From JBDSLU01 sp039916225 (GTDB lineage: Bacteria; Acidobacteriota; Vicinamibacteria; Vicinamibacterales; Vicinamibacteraceae): a DNA stretch of 10,899 nt. Location: contig JBDSLU010000219.1 of the NCBI GenBank assembly GCA_039916225.1, positions 1 to 10,899 of the forward strand. Reading direction: 5' to 3'. Shown here piece after piece: positions 1 through 6,473 of this stretch. Within the stretch, counting starts at the first letter, position 1. Every line of letters begins with the position of its first letter. The notes under the pieces were generated by a model, which was not told the origin of the DNA, ran no database searches, and saw nothing but the letters and a program-made list of their open reading frames with translations. Both the position numbers and the translations under genes were made by a program.

Positions 1-1
1 G

Positions 2-112
2 ACGCCGCAGGAGCTGCAGACGTTCGTCGAGAAGGCCGGCTTCGAGGACATCCGCGTCCGCGGCGGGCAGATGTTCGTGACGATCATCGCCCGCAAGCCG
101 GGCCCAGCGTAA
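2..112 (+). CDS. C-terminal end of a probable SAM-dependent methyltransferase (partial)
   Basis: An open frame runs in from the left edge and stops at the TAA at 110-112, giving 36 residues that begin TPQELQTFVEKAGF and end in IARKPGPA. The pattern of a helix (ELQTFVEKAGF), an acidic/arginine turn (EDIRVRGG) and a final strand (MFVTIIARKP) is what the last helix and strand of class I SAM-dependent methyltransferases look like: a helix leading to 'aGF..v.v', then a strand ending in 'a.kp'. The SAM-binding part lies outside the window, so substrate and exact family cannot be given. The gene converges with the HD-GYP regulator to its right, 48 bp away. Another Rossmann-like protein with a similar C-terminal strand remains possible. 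Confidence 0.5.
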   Translation, partial: TPQELQTFVEKAGFEDIRVRGGQMFVTIIARKPGPA

Positions 113-144
113 ACACTGGTAACCGGCTACTAGCGAAGCGCCAA

Positions 145-170
145 CCGACGCCGTCCCAGATCAGCGTCGG
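145..170. terminator. Weak candidate hairpin between convergent genes
   Basis: A perfect 7-bp inverted repeat (CCGACGC at 145-151, GCGTCGG at 164-170) with a 12-base loop lies between the methyltransferase stop (112) and the regulator stop (161-163). It overlaps the last codons of the regulator. No run of T follows on either strand, so it is not a classical intrinsic terminator. It could act as a bidirectional 3'-end structure, or be chance in GC-rich sequence. Confidence 0.25.
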
Positions 171-1330
171 GTGGTCCGGCCGCGGGCCGGCGAGCCGGAT
201 TCGTCGCCGGTGGGCAGGCGCGACGCCTGCGACTGACCCAGCCCGCCACCCGAAGCGGGCGACGAGCCGGGGCCGTCCGCGTCCTCGTCGTCCTCGGCCG
301 CGTCTTCTTCGAGGATCTGCCGCAGCGCCGCGACCACCTGCGGATCGAACTGCTGGCCCGATTGGTGCTCGATCTCGCGGATGGCGTCGTCGACCGGCCA
401 CGGATCCTTGTAGGGCCGCTGGTGCGTCAGGGCGTCGAAGACGTCGGCGACGGCGACGATGCGGCTGACGAGCGGGATTTCCTCGCCCTTCAAGCCGCCG
501 ATGTAGCCATGCCCGTCCCACCGTTCGTGGTGGGTGAGGGCGATCGATTCGGCCATCTGCAGCAGGAGATGCGTGCTGCCGGAGAGGATGCGCGCGCCGA
601 TCGCCGTGTGCGTCTTGATGACGTCGTATTCCTCCTGCGTCAGCTTGCCCAGCTTCAGCAGGATGTTGTCGGGGACGCCGATCTTGCCGATGTCGTGCAG
701 CGGCGCGGCCAGCCGCATCGTCTTGACCAGATCGTCGGGCAGGCCGAGCGCTTCGGCGATGCGCGCCGAGATGGCGCCGACGCGCTGCGTGTGCTGCATC
801 GTGTCGTCGTCACGGAACTCCGCGGTGCGGCCCAGGCGCTCGAGAATCTCGAGCTGGGCGTCCTCCAGCTCGTAGCGGCGCTGGGCGACCTTCTCCTCGA
901 GCACTTCGTTCTGCCGCTGCAGCTCGACGTAGAGCGATCGCGCCTCGAGCAGGTTCTTGATGCGGAGGACGACCTCGAGCGGATCGAAGGGCTTGCCGAG
1001 GAAGTCCTTGGCGCCGGCCGAGAGCGCGCGCTGCTTGGTCGTCGGGCTGAGGTCGCCGGTGATCACCAGCACGGGCACGTAGGTGCCCTCGGGCATGTGC
1101 TCGTTGAGCCGCTCGAGGACGCCGATGCCGTCCAGCATCGGCATGTGCAGGTCGAGGACGACCAGGTCGGGCCGGTACTGGCGGTAGAGATCGACCGCCT
1201 TCAGCGGATCGGTGGAGCTGACGAACGCCTGGTAGCCGGCACTGATCAGCACCCGCTCCAGCAGGCGCAGGTTGCTCTCCTGATCGTCGATGATCAGGAT
1301 CGTCGCCGTCGTGGCCGGCTGCTGGAGCAT
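161..1330 (-). CDS. Response regulator with REC and HD-GYP domains (putative cyclic-di-GMP phosphodiesterase, RpfG-like)
   Basis: The protein is 389 residues from the ATG at 1330. A TTG at 1384 would add 18 low-complexity residues, and the receiver domain fits better after the ATG. Residues about 10-127 form a receiver domain with acidic pair D15/D16, phosphoacceptor D60 (VVLDLHMPMLDG), T91 and K113 (GKPFD). A coiled-coil linker (about 130-170) leads to an HD-GYP domain (about 170-340): H212/D213 in LHDIGKIGVPDN, H241, H267/H268 in HHERWDG, and the ADVFDALT motif near 295-301. Known family members hydrolyse cyclic-di-GMP to GMP or pGpG and act in the cytoplasm under a sensor kinase. The signature motif reads GYI (275-277) where most relatives have GYP. 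No kinase is adjacent. The last 45 residues are an acidic, Gly/Ser-rich, probably disordered tail. The membrane-protein gene 60 bp upstream may be co-transcribed. The family is certain; catalytic activity is inferred. Confidence 0.93.
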   Translation of the reverse strand: MLQQPATTATILIIDDQESNLRLLERVLISAGYQAFVSSTDPLKAVDLYRQYRPDLVVLDLHMPMLDGIGVLERLNEHMPEGTYVPVLVITGDLSPTTKQRALSAGAKDFLGKPFDPLEVVLRIKNLLEARSLYVELQRQNEVLEEKVAQRRYELEDAQLEILERLGRTAEFRDDDTMQHTQRVGAISARIAEALGLPDDLVKTMRLAAPLHDIGKIGVPDNILLKLGKLTQEEYDVIKTHTAIGARILSGSTHLLLQMAESIALTHHERWDGHGYIGGLKGEEIPLVSRIVAVADVFDALTHQRPYKDPWPVDDAIREIEHQSGQQFDPQVVAALRQILEEDAAEDDEDADGPGSSPASGGGLGQSQASRLPTGDESGSPARGRTTRR

Positions 1331-1390
1331 GCGGGTCTCGCCGGACGCCCGATCGGCTCCACGCCGGCCGGGCCATCCGGGCAAAGTGTC

Positions 1391-2353
1391 TCAGACGGCC
1401 GGAGGAAAGTCACGCCGGGGTGGGCCGAGGGTTTCAATCGCTGGCGAATCGGGCCACACCAGCGGCGGCGGGGCGACGTAGGTCGCGTGCGCCAGCGACG
1501 CCTGGAAGAAGGCGACTGCGGCGGCGGCGCTGACCAGCGCGGCCGTGATGGTGCTGCTCACCTGGATGGCGTCCAGCACGCGGGCGGCGACGGTGGCCGG
1601 CTCGAGCCAGACCTCGACGCCCGAGATCAGCGCCCACGGGATGGCCGCCGTGGCGAAGAGCGAGGCGTAGAGCACGGTGACGGCACCACAATGGCGCCAG
1701 GCGAACCGGGCGCCGGCGGTGAACGCGAACAGCGCGCTGCGCCGCCGCTCGACCACCATCCGGACCCGTCCACCGTCGGTGGCGGCGAAGACGGCCACGG
1801 CGAAGGCCAGGTAGAGCGCGCCGAGCCCGAGCGAGAGCCCGAGCACCACCGAGCCAGGGCCCTGCCCGTCGGGGCCCAGGATGGCGTCGGCGATGGCGTC
1901 GAGCACGACGATCAGCACACCGGTCAGGACCGAGAACAACAGGCCGCCGAGGGCGCTCAGCCGGATCAGGCGGAACGCCAGCTCCCCGGAGACGCCCCAG
2001 AAGGCGCGCGCGTCCAGGGGTCGCTGCCGGGCGTAGCGATCCATGACCCCGCCGGTCAGCACGACCCCGCCGATCACGACCAGCAGCCACAGCACCCACG
2101 GCGCTTCCTCGCTGCCCAGGCGTCCGGTGACGTTGGCGGCATCGAGCGCCGCCGCGACCGCGCCGCCCATCAGCGCCGTGCCGAGCCCCTGGAAGACGTC
2201 GAGGACGCGAGGATGGGCCTCGGGCGGTCCGTCCGCGCCGACCGCGGTGATCAGGATCGTGGCGCCGATCAGGAGCGCGAGGATCCGCGGGGCGTGCAGC
2301 ACCCGGGCCCAGCCATCGCGATAAGCGGCCAGGGCCGCACGAAGCGCCGTCAT
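1391..2353 (-). CDS. Polytopic membrane protein of unknown function
   Basis: The protein has 320 residues from the ATG at 2353 (MTALRAALAAYRDGW). An in-frame ATG at 2374 would add seven residues (MRYHHGR); neither start has a clear Shine-Dalgarno sequence. I do not recognise the family. Hydrophobic segments lie near residues 23-40, 56-73, 85-104, 133-157, 168-192, 223-245 and 264-288, so six or seven inner-membrane helices are likely. A positively charged loop (about 196-218, GGRVRMVVERRRSALFAFTA) is probably cytoplasmic and resembles loops in bacterial proteins with repeated amphipathic membrane helices. The C-terminus is a short proline-rich tail (APPPLVWPDSPA). No catalytic motif is visible. 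It lies 60 bp upstream of the HD-GYP regulator on the same strand, so the two may be co-expressed, but a functional link is not shown. That the gene is real is well supported by composition and packing. Confidence 0.72.
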   Translation of the reverse strand: MTALRAALAAYRDGWARVLHAPRILALLIGATILITAVGADGPPEAHPRVLDVFQGLGTALMGGAVAAALDAANVTGRLGSEEAPWVLWLLVVIGGVVLTGGVMDRYARQRPLDARAFWGVSGELAFRLIRLSALGGLLFSVLTGVLIVVLDAIADAILGPDGQGPGSVVLGLSLGLGALYLAFAVAVFAATDGGRVRMVVERRRSALFAFTAGARFAWRHCGAVTVLYASLFATAAIPWALISGVEVWLEPATVAARVLDAIQVSSTITAALVSAAAAVAFFQASLAHATYVAPPPLVWPDSPAIETLGPPRRDFPPAV

Positions 2354-2404
2354 GCGGCCGTGATGGTACCGCATTGCCGGCGGCGTCGCCGCCGCCGTGG
2401 CGGA

Positions 2405-2410
2405 TATAAT
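2405..2410 (+). promoter_or_regulatory. Perfect -10 box (TATAAT) upstream of the dehydrogenase gene
   Basis: TATAAT is conspicuous in this GC-rich sequence and lies 47 bases before the ATG at 2458, in the 83-104 bp gap between divergent genes. No good -35 hexamer sits at 16-18 bp; the nearest TTGCCG (2374-2379) is 25 bp away, so a regulator or an alternative architecture may be involved. A transcript starting near 2417 would have a leader of about 40 bases. That leader contains GAGGGA (2441-2446), a plausible but rather distant ribosome-binding site. Confidence 0.4.
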
Positions 2411-2457
2411 CGCCCGCCTGCGGCGCGGCGGGCGCGCCGCGAGGGACGAAACCGAAG

Positions 2458-3465
2458 ATGCCGATTCGCGTGTTGCACGTAGGGCTGGGGCCGATCGGCC
2501 TCGGCGTGGTTCGACAGGTCGCCGGCCGCAAGGGCCTGACGGCGGTCGGGGCGGTCGATCTCGATCCGGGCAAGGTGGGGCGCGATCTGGGCGACGTCGC
2601 CGAGCTCGGGCGCAAGCTGCGGCTCAAGGTGTCGGACGACGTCGACGCCGTGATCCGGGCGACCAAGCCGGATGTCGCGGTGCTCTGCACCAGCTCGTCG
2701 ATCGCCAAGCTGGTGCCGCAAATCGCCGCTGTCGTGAAGCGCCGGATCCCGATCGTCTCGACGACCGAGGAACTGGCCTATCCGGTCAAGGCGCACCGGC
2801 GCTACGCCAAGCAGATCGACGAGCTGGCCCGCAAGGCCAAGGTCGCCGTGCTCGGCACCGGTGTCAATCCCGGGTTCGTGATGGACGCCCTGCCGATCAT
2901 GCTGACCGGCGTCTGCGAGTCGGTGCAGAAGGTGCACGTCGATCGCGTCCAGGACGCGCGCATCCGCCGCCTGCCGTTCCAGCAGAAGATCGGGTCGGGC
3001 CTGACCCCTGCGGCGTTCCAGGCCCGCGTCGACGCCGGCACCGTCCGCCACGTCGGCCTGGCCGAGTCGATCACGATGATCGCCGACGCCCTCGGCTGGA
3101 CGCTCGATCGCATCACCGACGAGATCGTCCCGAAGATCGCCAAGGAGCCGGTGGCGAGCCAGTTCCTGAACGTCGAGGCCGGTCAGGTCTGCGGCCTGAT
3201 CCAGGACGGCGTCGGCTATCGCGATGGCGAGCCGGTGATCACCCTCCACATGGAGGCCTACCTGGGCGCGCCGGAATCGTACGACGCGGTGCGCATCGAG
3301 GGCACGCCCCCGCTCAAGATGAAGCTTGCCGGCGGCGTGCACGGCGACATCGCCACGGCGTCGATCGCGGTCAACTCGATCCCGCGCGTGCTGGCGGCAC
3401 CGCCCGGCCTGCACACGATGCGGAGCCTGCCGCTGCCGTCGTTCTTCGGCGGCAAGCTGGGCTGA
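2458..3465 (+). CDS. NAD(P)-dependent dehydrogenase of the 2,4-diaminopentanoate dehydrogenase / dihydrodipicolinate reductase-like family
   Basis: This 335-residue protein starts MPIRVLHVGLGPIG, a Rossmann nucleotide-binding turn (G9, G11, G14) in a strand-turn-helix. An acidic residue after the second strand (VDLDPGK, residues 33-39) fits dinucleotide ribose binding. The middle region VLCTSS (75-80), then STTEELAYP (101-109) and GTGVNPGF (133-140), matches proteins often annotated as 'dihydrodipicolinate reductase' that belong with 2,4-diaminopentanoate dehydrogenase. That enzyme deaminates 2,4-diaminopentanoate oxidatively in ornithine fermentation. True DapB is about 270 residues with a different C-terminal half, so lysine biosynthesis is unlikely. 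The HGDIATA segment near the C-terminus is also typical of the family. No ornithine-degradation genes lie beside it: it is a single-gene unit, divergent from the membrane-protein gene and convergent with the propeller gene. The physiological substrate is unknown. Confidence 0.82.
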   Translation: MPIRVLHVGLGPIGLGVVRQVAGRKGLTAVGAVDLDPGKVGRDLGDVAELGRKLRLKVSDDVDAVIRATKPDVAVLCTSSSIAKLVPQIAAVVKRRIPIVSTTEELAYPVKAHRRYAKQIDELARKAKVAVLGTGVNPGFVMDALPIMLTGVCESVQKVHVDRVQDARIRRLPFQQKIGSGLTPAAFQARVDAGTVRHVGLAESITMIADALGWTLDRITDEIVPKIAKEPVASQFLNVEAGQVCGLIQDGVGYRDGEPVITLHMEAYLGAPESYDAVRIEGTPPLKMKLAGGVHGDIATASIAVNSIPRVLAAPPGLHTMRSLPLPSFFGGKLG

Positions 3466-3507
3466 CGTCACGTCCGGTACGGCGGAATGGCGCGGCTGGC
3501 GCCGCCT

Positions 3508-4500
3508 TCAGCCACAGCGAAACAACGCGTCGGCGGTGGCCACCACGTAGCCGCCTGCCGGATGGACGGCCACACCCACAAGCGCCGGACCGGAGACGAC
3601 CAGCTCCGGTTCCGTCTCTCCCAGCCGCAGCCGGTAGATGCCGCTGGCGCCCGCCAGGGCCTCGGCGACGAGCAGCGAACCATCGGTGTCGACGGTGAGC
3701 CCCTGCGGCCGCCCGAAGCCGTCATAGACGGTCCGGATGTCTCCCTGGCGGCCGATCCGGTAGACGTGGTCGCGCGTCGAGCTGGTCGGGCCGGTGACGT
3801 AGAGCGCGCCATCCTCGGGATGCCAGGCGAGGTGATAAGCCGCGACGCTGGGCGGCAGCGAGGCGAACGCCGAGGCGTGGCCGCCGAGGCTGACGCGGAA
3901 GATGGTGCCGGATCGATCGCCGACGTAGAGCACGCCGTCCGGGTCGAAGGCCAGGCCGGTGGCGACGCCGAGCTCGGTGGCGATCGTCTCGGCCCGGCCT
4001 CGCCCGTCGATGCGCGACACGGTGCCGTCGAAGCGGCTGGACACGTGCAGCCGGCCTTGCGGATCGAAGGCCATCGACGTGGCGTTGGTGAGGCCGGTGA
4101 CGAAGACGTCGCGGACGAAGTCGGGGCCGATGCGATAGACCGACACGCTCGACTGCTGGCCGCGTGAGCCGCTGCAGGTCGCGTAGATCGTGCCGTCGGC
4201 GCCGACGACCGGACTGTCCACCTGATGGACGCCGGTGGCGATGGGCGCGCCAATCTCGAGGAACACCGTCTGCCCCGGGACGGCGTCGAGGCGGAGGGGG
4301 ACGTGGCCGGAGGCCGTGTCGGGCGGCACGACGAAGGCGACGCTGGTGGGCGCCGCAAAAGCCGCGCGGACGCTGTCCTCGCCGACGCGGATCTGGGGCA
4401 GGGCCACCGCCTCGACATCGAGACCGGTGAGCGCCAGGCGGACCCGTCCCCCCGCCACGGCGCGGTGGGGCGACAGGCCGGTCAGCTCAGGACGAGCCAC
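3508..4500 (-). CDS. IPT/TIG-like domain plus six-bladed NHL/SMP-30-type beta-propeller protein
   Basis: The protein has 330 residues from a GTG at 4500. Residues 1-82 look like an IPT/TIG immunoglobulin-like fold (LTGLSPHRAVAGGRVRL ... FVVPPDTASGHVPLRL). Residues about 95-330 contain six repeats of the form 'hxxDPxGxLYVxxxxxGxhxRh': near 98 (VVGADGTIYAT), 143 (MAFDPQGRLHVSS), 183 (LAFDPDGVLYVGD), 224 (LAWHPEDGALYVTG), 268 (LTVDTDGSLLVAE) and 310 (VAVHPAGGYVVAT). Such propellers bind ligands or proteins; some are lactonases, but no metal-site residues can be assigned here. There is no signal peptide, which is unusual for IPT-propeller proteins, so a cytoplasmic location or a wrongly assigned start is possible. 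It begins 27 bp after the HNH gene and is probably co-transcribed with it. The C-terminus ends abruptly after the sixth repeat (ALFRCG), so the propeller is complete. Confidence 0.8.
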   Translation of the reverse strand: MARPELTGLSPHRAVAGGRVRLALTGLDVEAVALPQIRVGEDSVRAAFAAPTSVAFVVPPDTASGHVPLRLDAVPGQTVFLEIGAPIATGVHQVDSPVVGADGTIYATCSGSRGQQSSVSVYRIGPDFVRDVFVTGLTNATSMAFDPQGRLHVSSRFDGTVSRIDGRGRAETIATELGVATGLAFDPDGVLYVGDRSGTIFRVSLGGHASAFASLPPSVAAYHLAWHPEDGALYVTGPTSSTRDHVYRIGRQGDIRTVYDGFGRPQGLTVDTDGSLLVAEALAGASGIYRLRLGETEPELVVSGPALVGVAVHPAGGYVVATADALFRCG

Positions 4501-4527
4501 AGTGGTTGCGGCGAACTCGAGGCGAGG

Positions 4528-5064
4528 TCAATCCTCGTCGTCGAGCTCGACGTTCCAGTAGAGATAATCGCGCCAGCTCTCGGGCGTGTCCCGCAGCCCA
4601 ATCGTGATGCGCAGCGCCGGCGCCTTGTCGGGCCTGCGCGGATGGCGGATGAGACGGATGCCGGCCTGTTCGGGCGTTCGCCCGCCCTTGCGCCGGTTGC
4701 ACGTGATGCAGCACGTGACGATGTTCTCCCAGTCCTTGCGGCCGCTCTGGGCGACCGGCACGACGTGGTCGAACGTCAGGTCCCCGGTGGGGAAGACGTG
4801 CCCGCAGTACTGGCAGGTGTAATGATCGCGGGCGTAGATATTCGCGCGCGAGAATGGGACGTAGTCGAATTTTCGCCTGATCCGTATGCGACGGAGTAGT
4901 CGAATGACCGACGGGAGCCGAAAGGTAAAGGAGACCGAGCGCACTTCTCGGTCATAGACCGAGATGATCTCGACCTTGCCCTGCACCCAGAGCGTCACGG
5001 CCTTCTGCCAGTTGACGATCTTGAGGGGCTCGTACGTGGCGTTCAAGAGGAGCGTCTGCTCCAT
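4528..5064 (-). CDS. HNH endonuclease family protein
   Basis: The protein has 178 residues from the ATG at 5064, with no Shine-Dalgarno sequence. The N-terminal domain (1-75; MEQTLLLNATYEPLKIVNWQ) is the conserved leader of a widespread bacterial HNH family. The nuclease core follows: zinc-ligand pair C84/C87 (CQYCG), D99/H100 in the FDHVVP motif, N114 in WENIVTC, second pair C119/C122 and N123 (CCITCNRRKGG). All expected HNH and zinc residues are present, so it should be active as a metal-dependent DNA nuclease. The C-terminal part (130-178) is a short helix/strand extension with an acidic end (ELDDED). This family occurs as a lone chromosomal gene in many bacteria and its cellular role is not established; no methylase or intein is near. 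A good promoter sits directly upstream. The propeller gene follows 27 bp downstream. Confidence 0.9.
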   Translation of the reverse strand: MEQTLLLNATYEPLKIVNWQKAVTLWVQGKVEIISVYDREVRSVSFTFRLPSVIRLLRRIRIRRKFDYVPFSRANIYARDHYTCQYCGHVFPTGDLTFDHVVPVAQSGRKDWENIVTCCITCNRRKGGRTPEQAGIRLIRHPRRPDKAPALRITIGLRDTPESWRDYLYWNVELDDED

Positions 5065-5638
5065 GGCTCGTAGTCGGATTGTGGACCGATCCCGGCGTGC
5101 ATGTCAAGCGTTGTATTGCTGTAACGCACTCACAACGAAGGGTTTAGCCCTGTGGCTGACGCTCGCGTCGGCGGCGGCGACGGCCGCCTGCGGTGGACGG
5201 TCCGCCGTCCCCCGGCCGTTTCCGACACCTGGCGGCACGGCCCGGACAGGCATCGCGAGCCCGGCCAGCCCGCTCGTCGAGGGCATGCTGCGGACCGCAA
5301 CCACCCTGCTCGGGACCCCGTACCGCAATGGGGGGTCGACGCTGGAGGGCTTCGACTGCAGCGGCTTCGTCCAGTACGTCTTCGCCCAGCACGGCGTCCG
5401 CGTGCCGCGAACGGTGCGGCGGCAGGCCGAGGTGGGCGCCCGGGTCCGGGAGGCCGAAGCGGGCGACCTGGTCTTTTTTGCGACCGAGGGCAATGGCCCG
5501 ACGCACGTAGGGATCGCCCTTGGCCCCGACCGGTTCATCCACGCCCCCAGCTCGCGGGGCGTCGTCCGGGTCGAGCCGTTCGCGTCGGCCTACTGGTCGA
5601 GCCGGTTCCTGGAGGCGCGGCGAATCGCCGTCGAGTGA
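5063..5638 (+). CDS. Exported NlpC/P60 peptidoglycan hydrolase, probable lipoprotein
   Basis: From the ATG at 5063 the protein has 191 residues. A hydrophobic segment (GLALWLTLASAAATAAC, residues 27-43) ends in a cysteine followed by GGR, a signal peptide with a non-ideal lipobox. A proline/glycine linker leads to the NlpC/P60 domain (about 71-190). Its catalytic residues are visible: C99 in FDCSGF, H148 in THVGIAL and H160 in FIHAPSS. Family members cleave peptide stems of peptidoglycan (gamma-D-Glu to diamino acid bonds) in the periplasm. The start is uncertain. The ATG at 5063 has AGGAG (5048-5052) ten bases upstream, but gives an odd arginine-rich leader of about 26 residues and overlaps the ATG of the divergent HNH gene. 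A TTG at 5111 would give a normal short signal peptide (175 residues) but has no ribosome-binding site. The domain call is firm. Confidence 0.88.
   Translation: MARSRIVDRSRRACQALYCCNALTTKGLALWLTLASAAATAACGGRSAVPRPFPTPGGTARTGIASPASPLVEGMLRTATTLLGTPYRNGGSTLEGFDCSGFVQYVFAQHGVRVPRTVRRQAEVGARVREAEAGDLVFFATEGNGPTHVGIALGPDRFIHAPSSRGVVRVEPFASAYWSSRFLEARRIAVE
5078..5107 (-). promoter_or_regulatory. Sigma-70-type promoter for the HNH gene with a very short leader
   Basis: On the minus strand a perfect TTGACA (5107-5102) is followed after 18 bp by CACAAT (5083-5078, four of six consensus positions). Transcription would start near 5071, only about 7 bases before the ATG at 5064. That agrees with the absence of a ribosome-binding site and suggests a near-leaderless mRNA. 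If the divergent NlpC/P60 gene starts at 5063, this promoter lies inside its first 15 codons. Confidence 0.5.
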
Positions 5639-5648
5639 GGCGCGAGCG

Positions 5649-5671
5649 GCGCGGCCGCCGTCAGGCCGCGC
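5649..5671. terminator. GC-rich hairpin between convergent NlpC/P60 and metallopeptidase genes
   Basis: A perfect 8-bp inverted repeat (GCGCGGCC 5649-5656, GGCCGCGC 5664-5671) with a 7-base loop starts 11 bases after the NlpC/P60 stop and overlaps the stop (5663-5661) of the gene on the other strand. Its place between two convergent genes fits a shared bidirectional 3' end. There is no T-tract, so intrinsic termination is not assured. Confidence 0.4.
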
Positions 5672-6473
5672 GGCGCGGGGTGGTCGGCAGGCGGCGGGTG
5701 CCGCGGACGCTGAACTCGCGGGTGATGACGTCGTGCTGCGTGTAGAGGCGTGGCTGCGAGACGCGGCGCAAGGCCACGATCTCCGGGGTTTCGGGCCCCT
5801 GCGGCTGCTCGGCCAGCGGGTCGAGATAAATCTGCGGATACGACGGGAAGTTGCGGAACGTCGTCGCCACCACCTGGCCGTAGCCCTGGGCGAGGCCGGC
5901 GAAGTCGTAGCGCAGGAACTCGTACATCGACGGGTCCGGCTGGGTGCGCAGATAGGCCTTCACGAACGTGGCGACGTCCATATAGAAGGACGGGCCGTGG
6001 CACTGGCTGGACTGATCGCCGTCGTCGCTGGCGAGCTGGCGGATGCCGGCTCCGGCCGGATCGATGTGATAGAGCTCGTGCACCACGGTATCGAGCTTGG
6101 CCAGCCACGGATCGCCGTCACCGTAAAACGCCGCCTTGCGCGTGTTGCGCAGGCGCTGATCGGTGAAGCGGGGCAGCGCAACCGAGATCAGGTAGTCGAC
6201 GCGCTTGGTGCCGACTGTGACCTGCGGCGTGCGCGGCACGAACCACTCGGAGCGTCGCGTCAGCTCGCCAGTCGTGGTGTCACGCCAGTAGTAGTAGCCG
6301 GGTTCCGACTCCGGCAGGCACAGGCAGTGGCAGGTGGCGTAGGGCCCTTCTGCACCGCTGCGGCCGAAGCGCCCGAAGATCAACACCGCTTCCGGGTCGA
6401 TGAACGACAACGGCTCAACGCGCGTGACGATGTCCCGCATCAACCGGGTCAAGCACTCGGTGTAGTTGATCAT
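5661..6473 (-). CDS. Putative zinc metallopeptidase-like protein with HExxH motif, family not recognised
   Basis: The protein has 270 residues from the ATG at 6473, with no clear ribosome-binding site. The key feature is VVHELYHIDPAG (residues 131-141), an HExxH zinc-site helix with H132, E133 and H136. A CHGPSFY segment follows (158-164), whose H159 could be the third ligand, as in gluzincin- or SprT-like minimal proteases. Earlier there is a compact cysteine/histidine cluster (C48, H49, C50, C52), a possible second metal or structural site. There is no signal peptide or membrane segment, so a cytoplasmic location is expected. The second half contains aromatic-rich segments (RYDFAGLAQGYGQ, YPQIYLDP) and a basic tail. 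It is the last gene of the minus-strand cluster, 61 bp after mtgA. It may belong to the poorly described HExxH families named from phage or conserved bacterial proteins. Peptidase activity is inferred from the motif only. Confidence 0.72.
   Translation of the reverse strand: MINYTECLTRLMRDIVTRVEPLSFIDPEAVLIFGRFGRSGAEGPYATCHCLCLPESEPGYYYWRDTTTGELTRRSEWFVPRTPQVTVGTKRVDYLISVALPRFTDQRLRNTRKAAFYGDGDPWLAKLDTVVHELYHIDPAGAGIRQLASDDGDQSSQCHGPSFYMDVATFVKAYLRTQPDPSMYEFLRYDFAGLAQGYGQVVATTFRNFPSYPQIYLDPLAEQPQGPETPEIVALRRVSQPRLYTQHDVITREFSVRGTRRLPTTPRRAA

Noticed and set aside
362..2482. A 706-codon open frame on the plus strand spanning the HD-GYP and membrane-protein genes.
   Set aside because: It is antisense to two genes with clear domain or membrane structure, crosses their boundary, and its translation is an Arg/Asp/Gln/His/Gly-rich sequence typical of complementary frames in GC-rich DNA.
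2350..3471. A 373-codon minus-strand frame opposite the dehydrogenase gene.
   Set aside because: Its composition (Arg, Asp, His, Leu-rich, no motifs) is that of a reverse-complement shadow; the plus strand encodes a full Rossmann enzyme.
3481..3506. Short inverted repeats (GGCGC/GCGCC, or GGCGG/CCGCC) between the convergent dehydrogenase and propeller genes.
   Set aside because: The stems are only 5 bp, mutually exclusive and lack a T-tract, so they are expected by chance at this GC content.
4528..5064. HNH gene as part of a restriction, retron, homing or other defence system.
   Set aside because: No methylase, reverse transcriptase, intein, intron or mobile-element genes are adjacent. The family is a common stand-alone chromosomal one.
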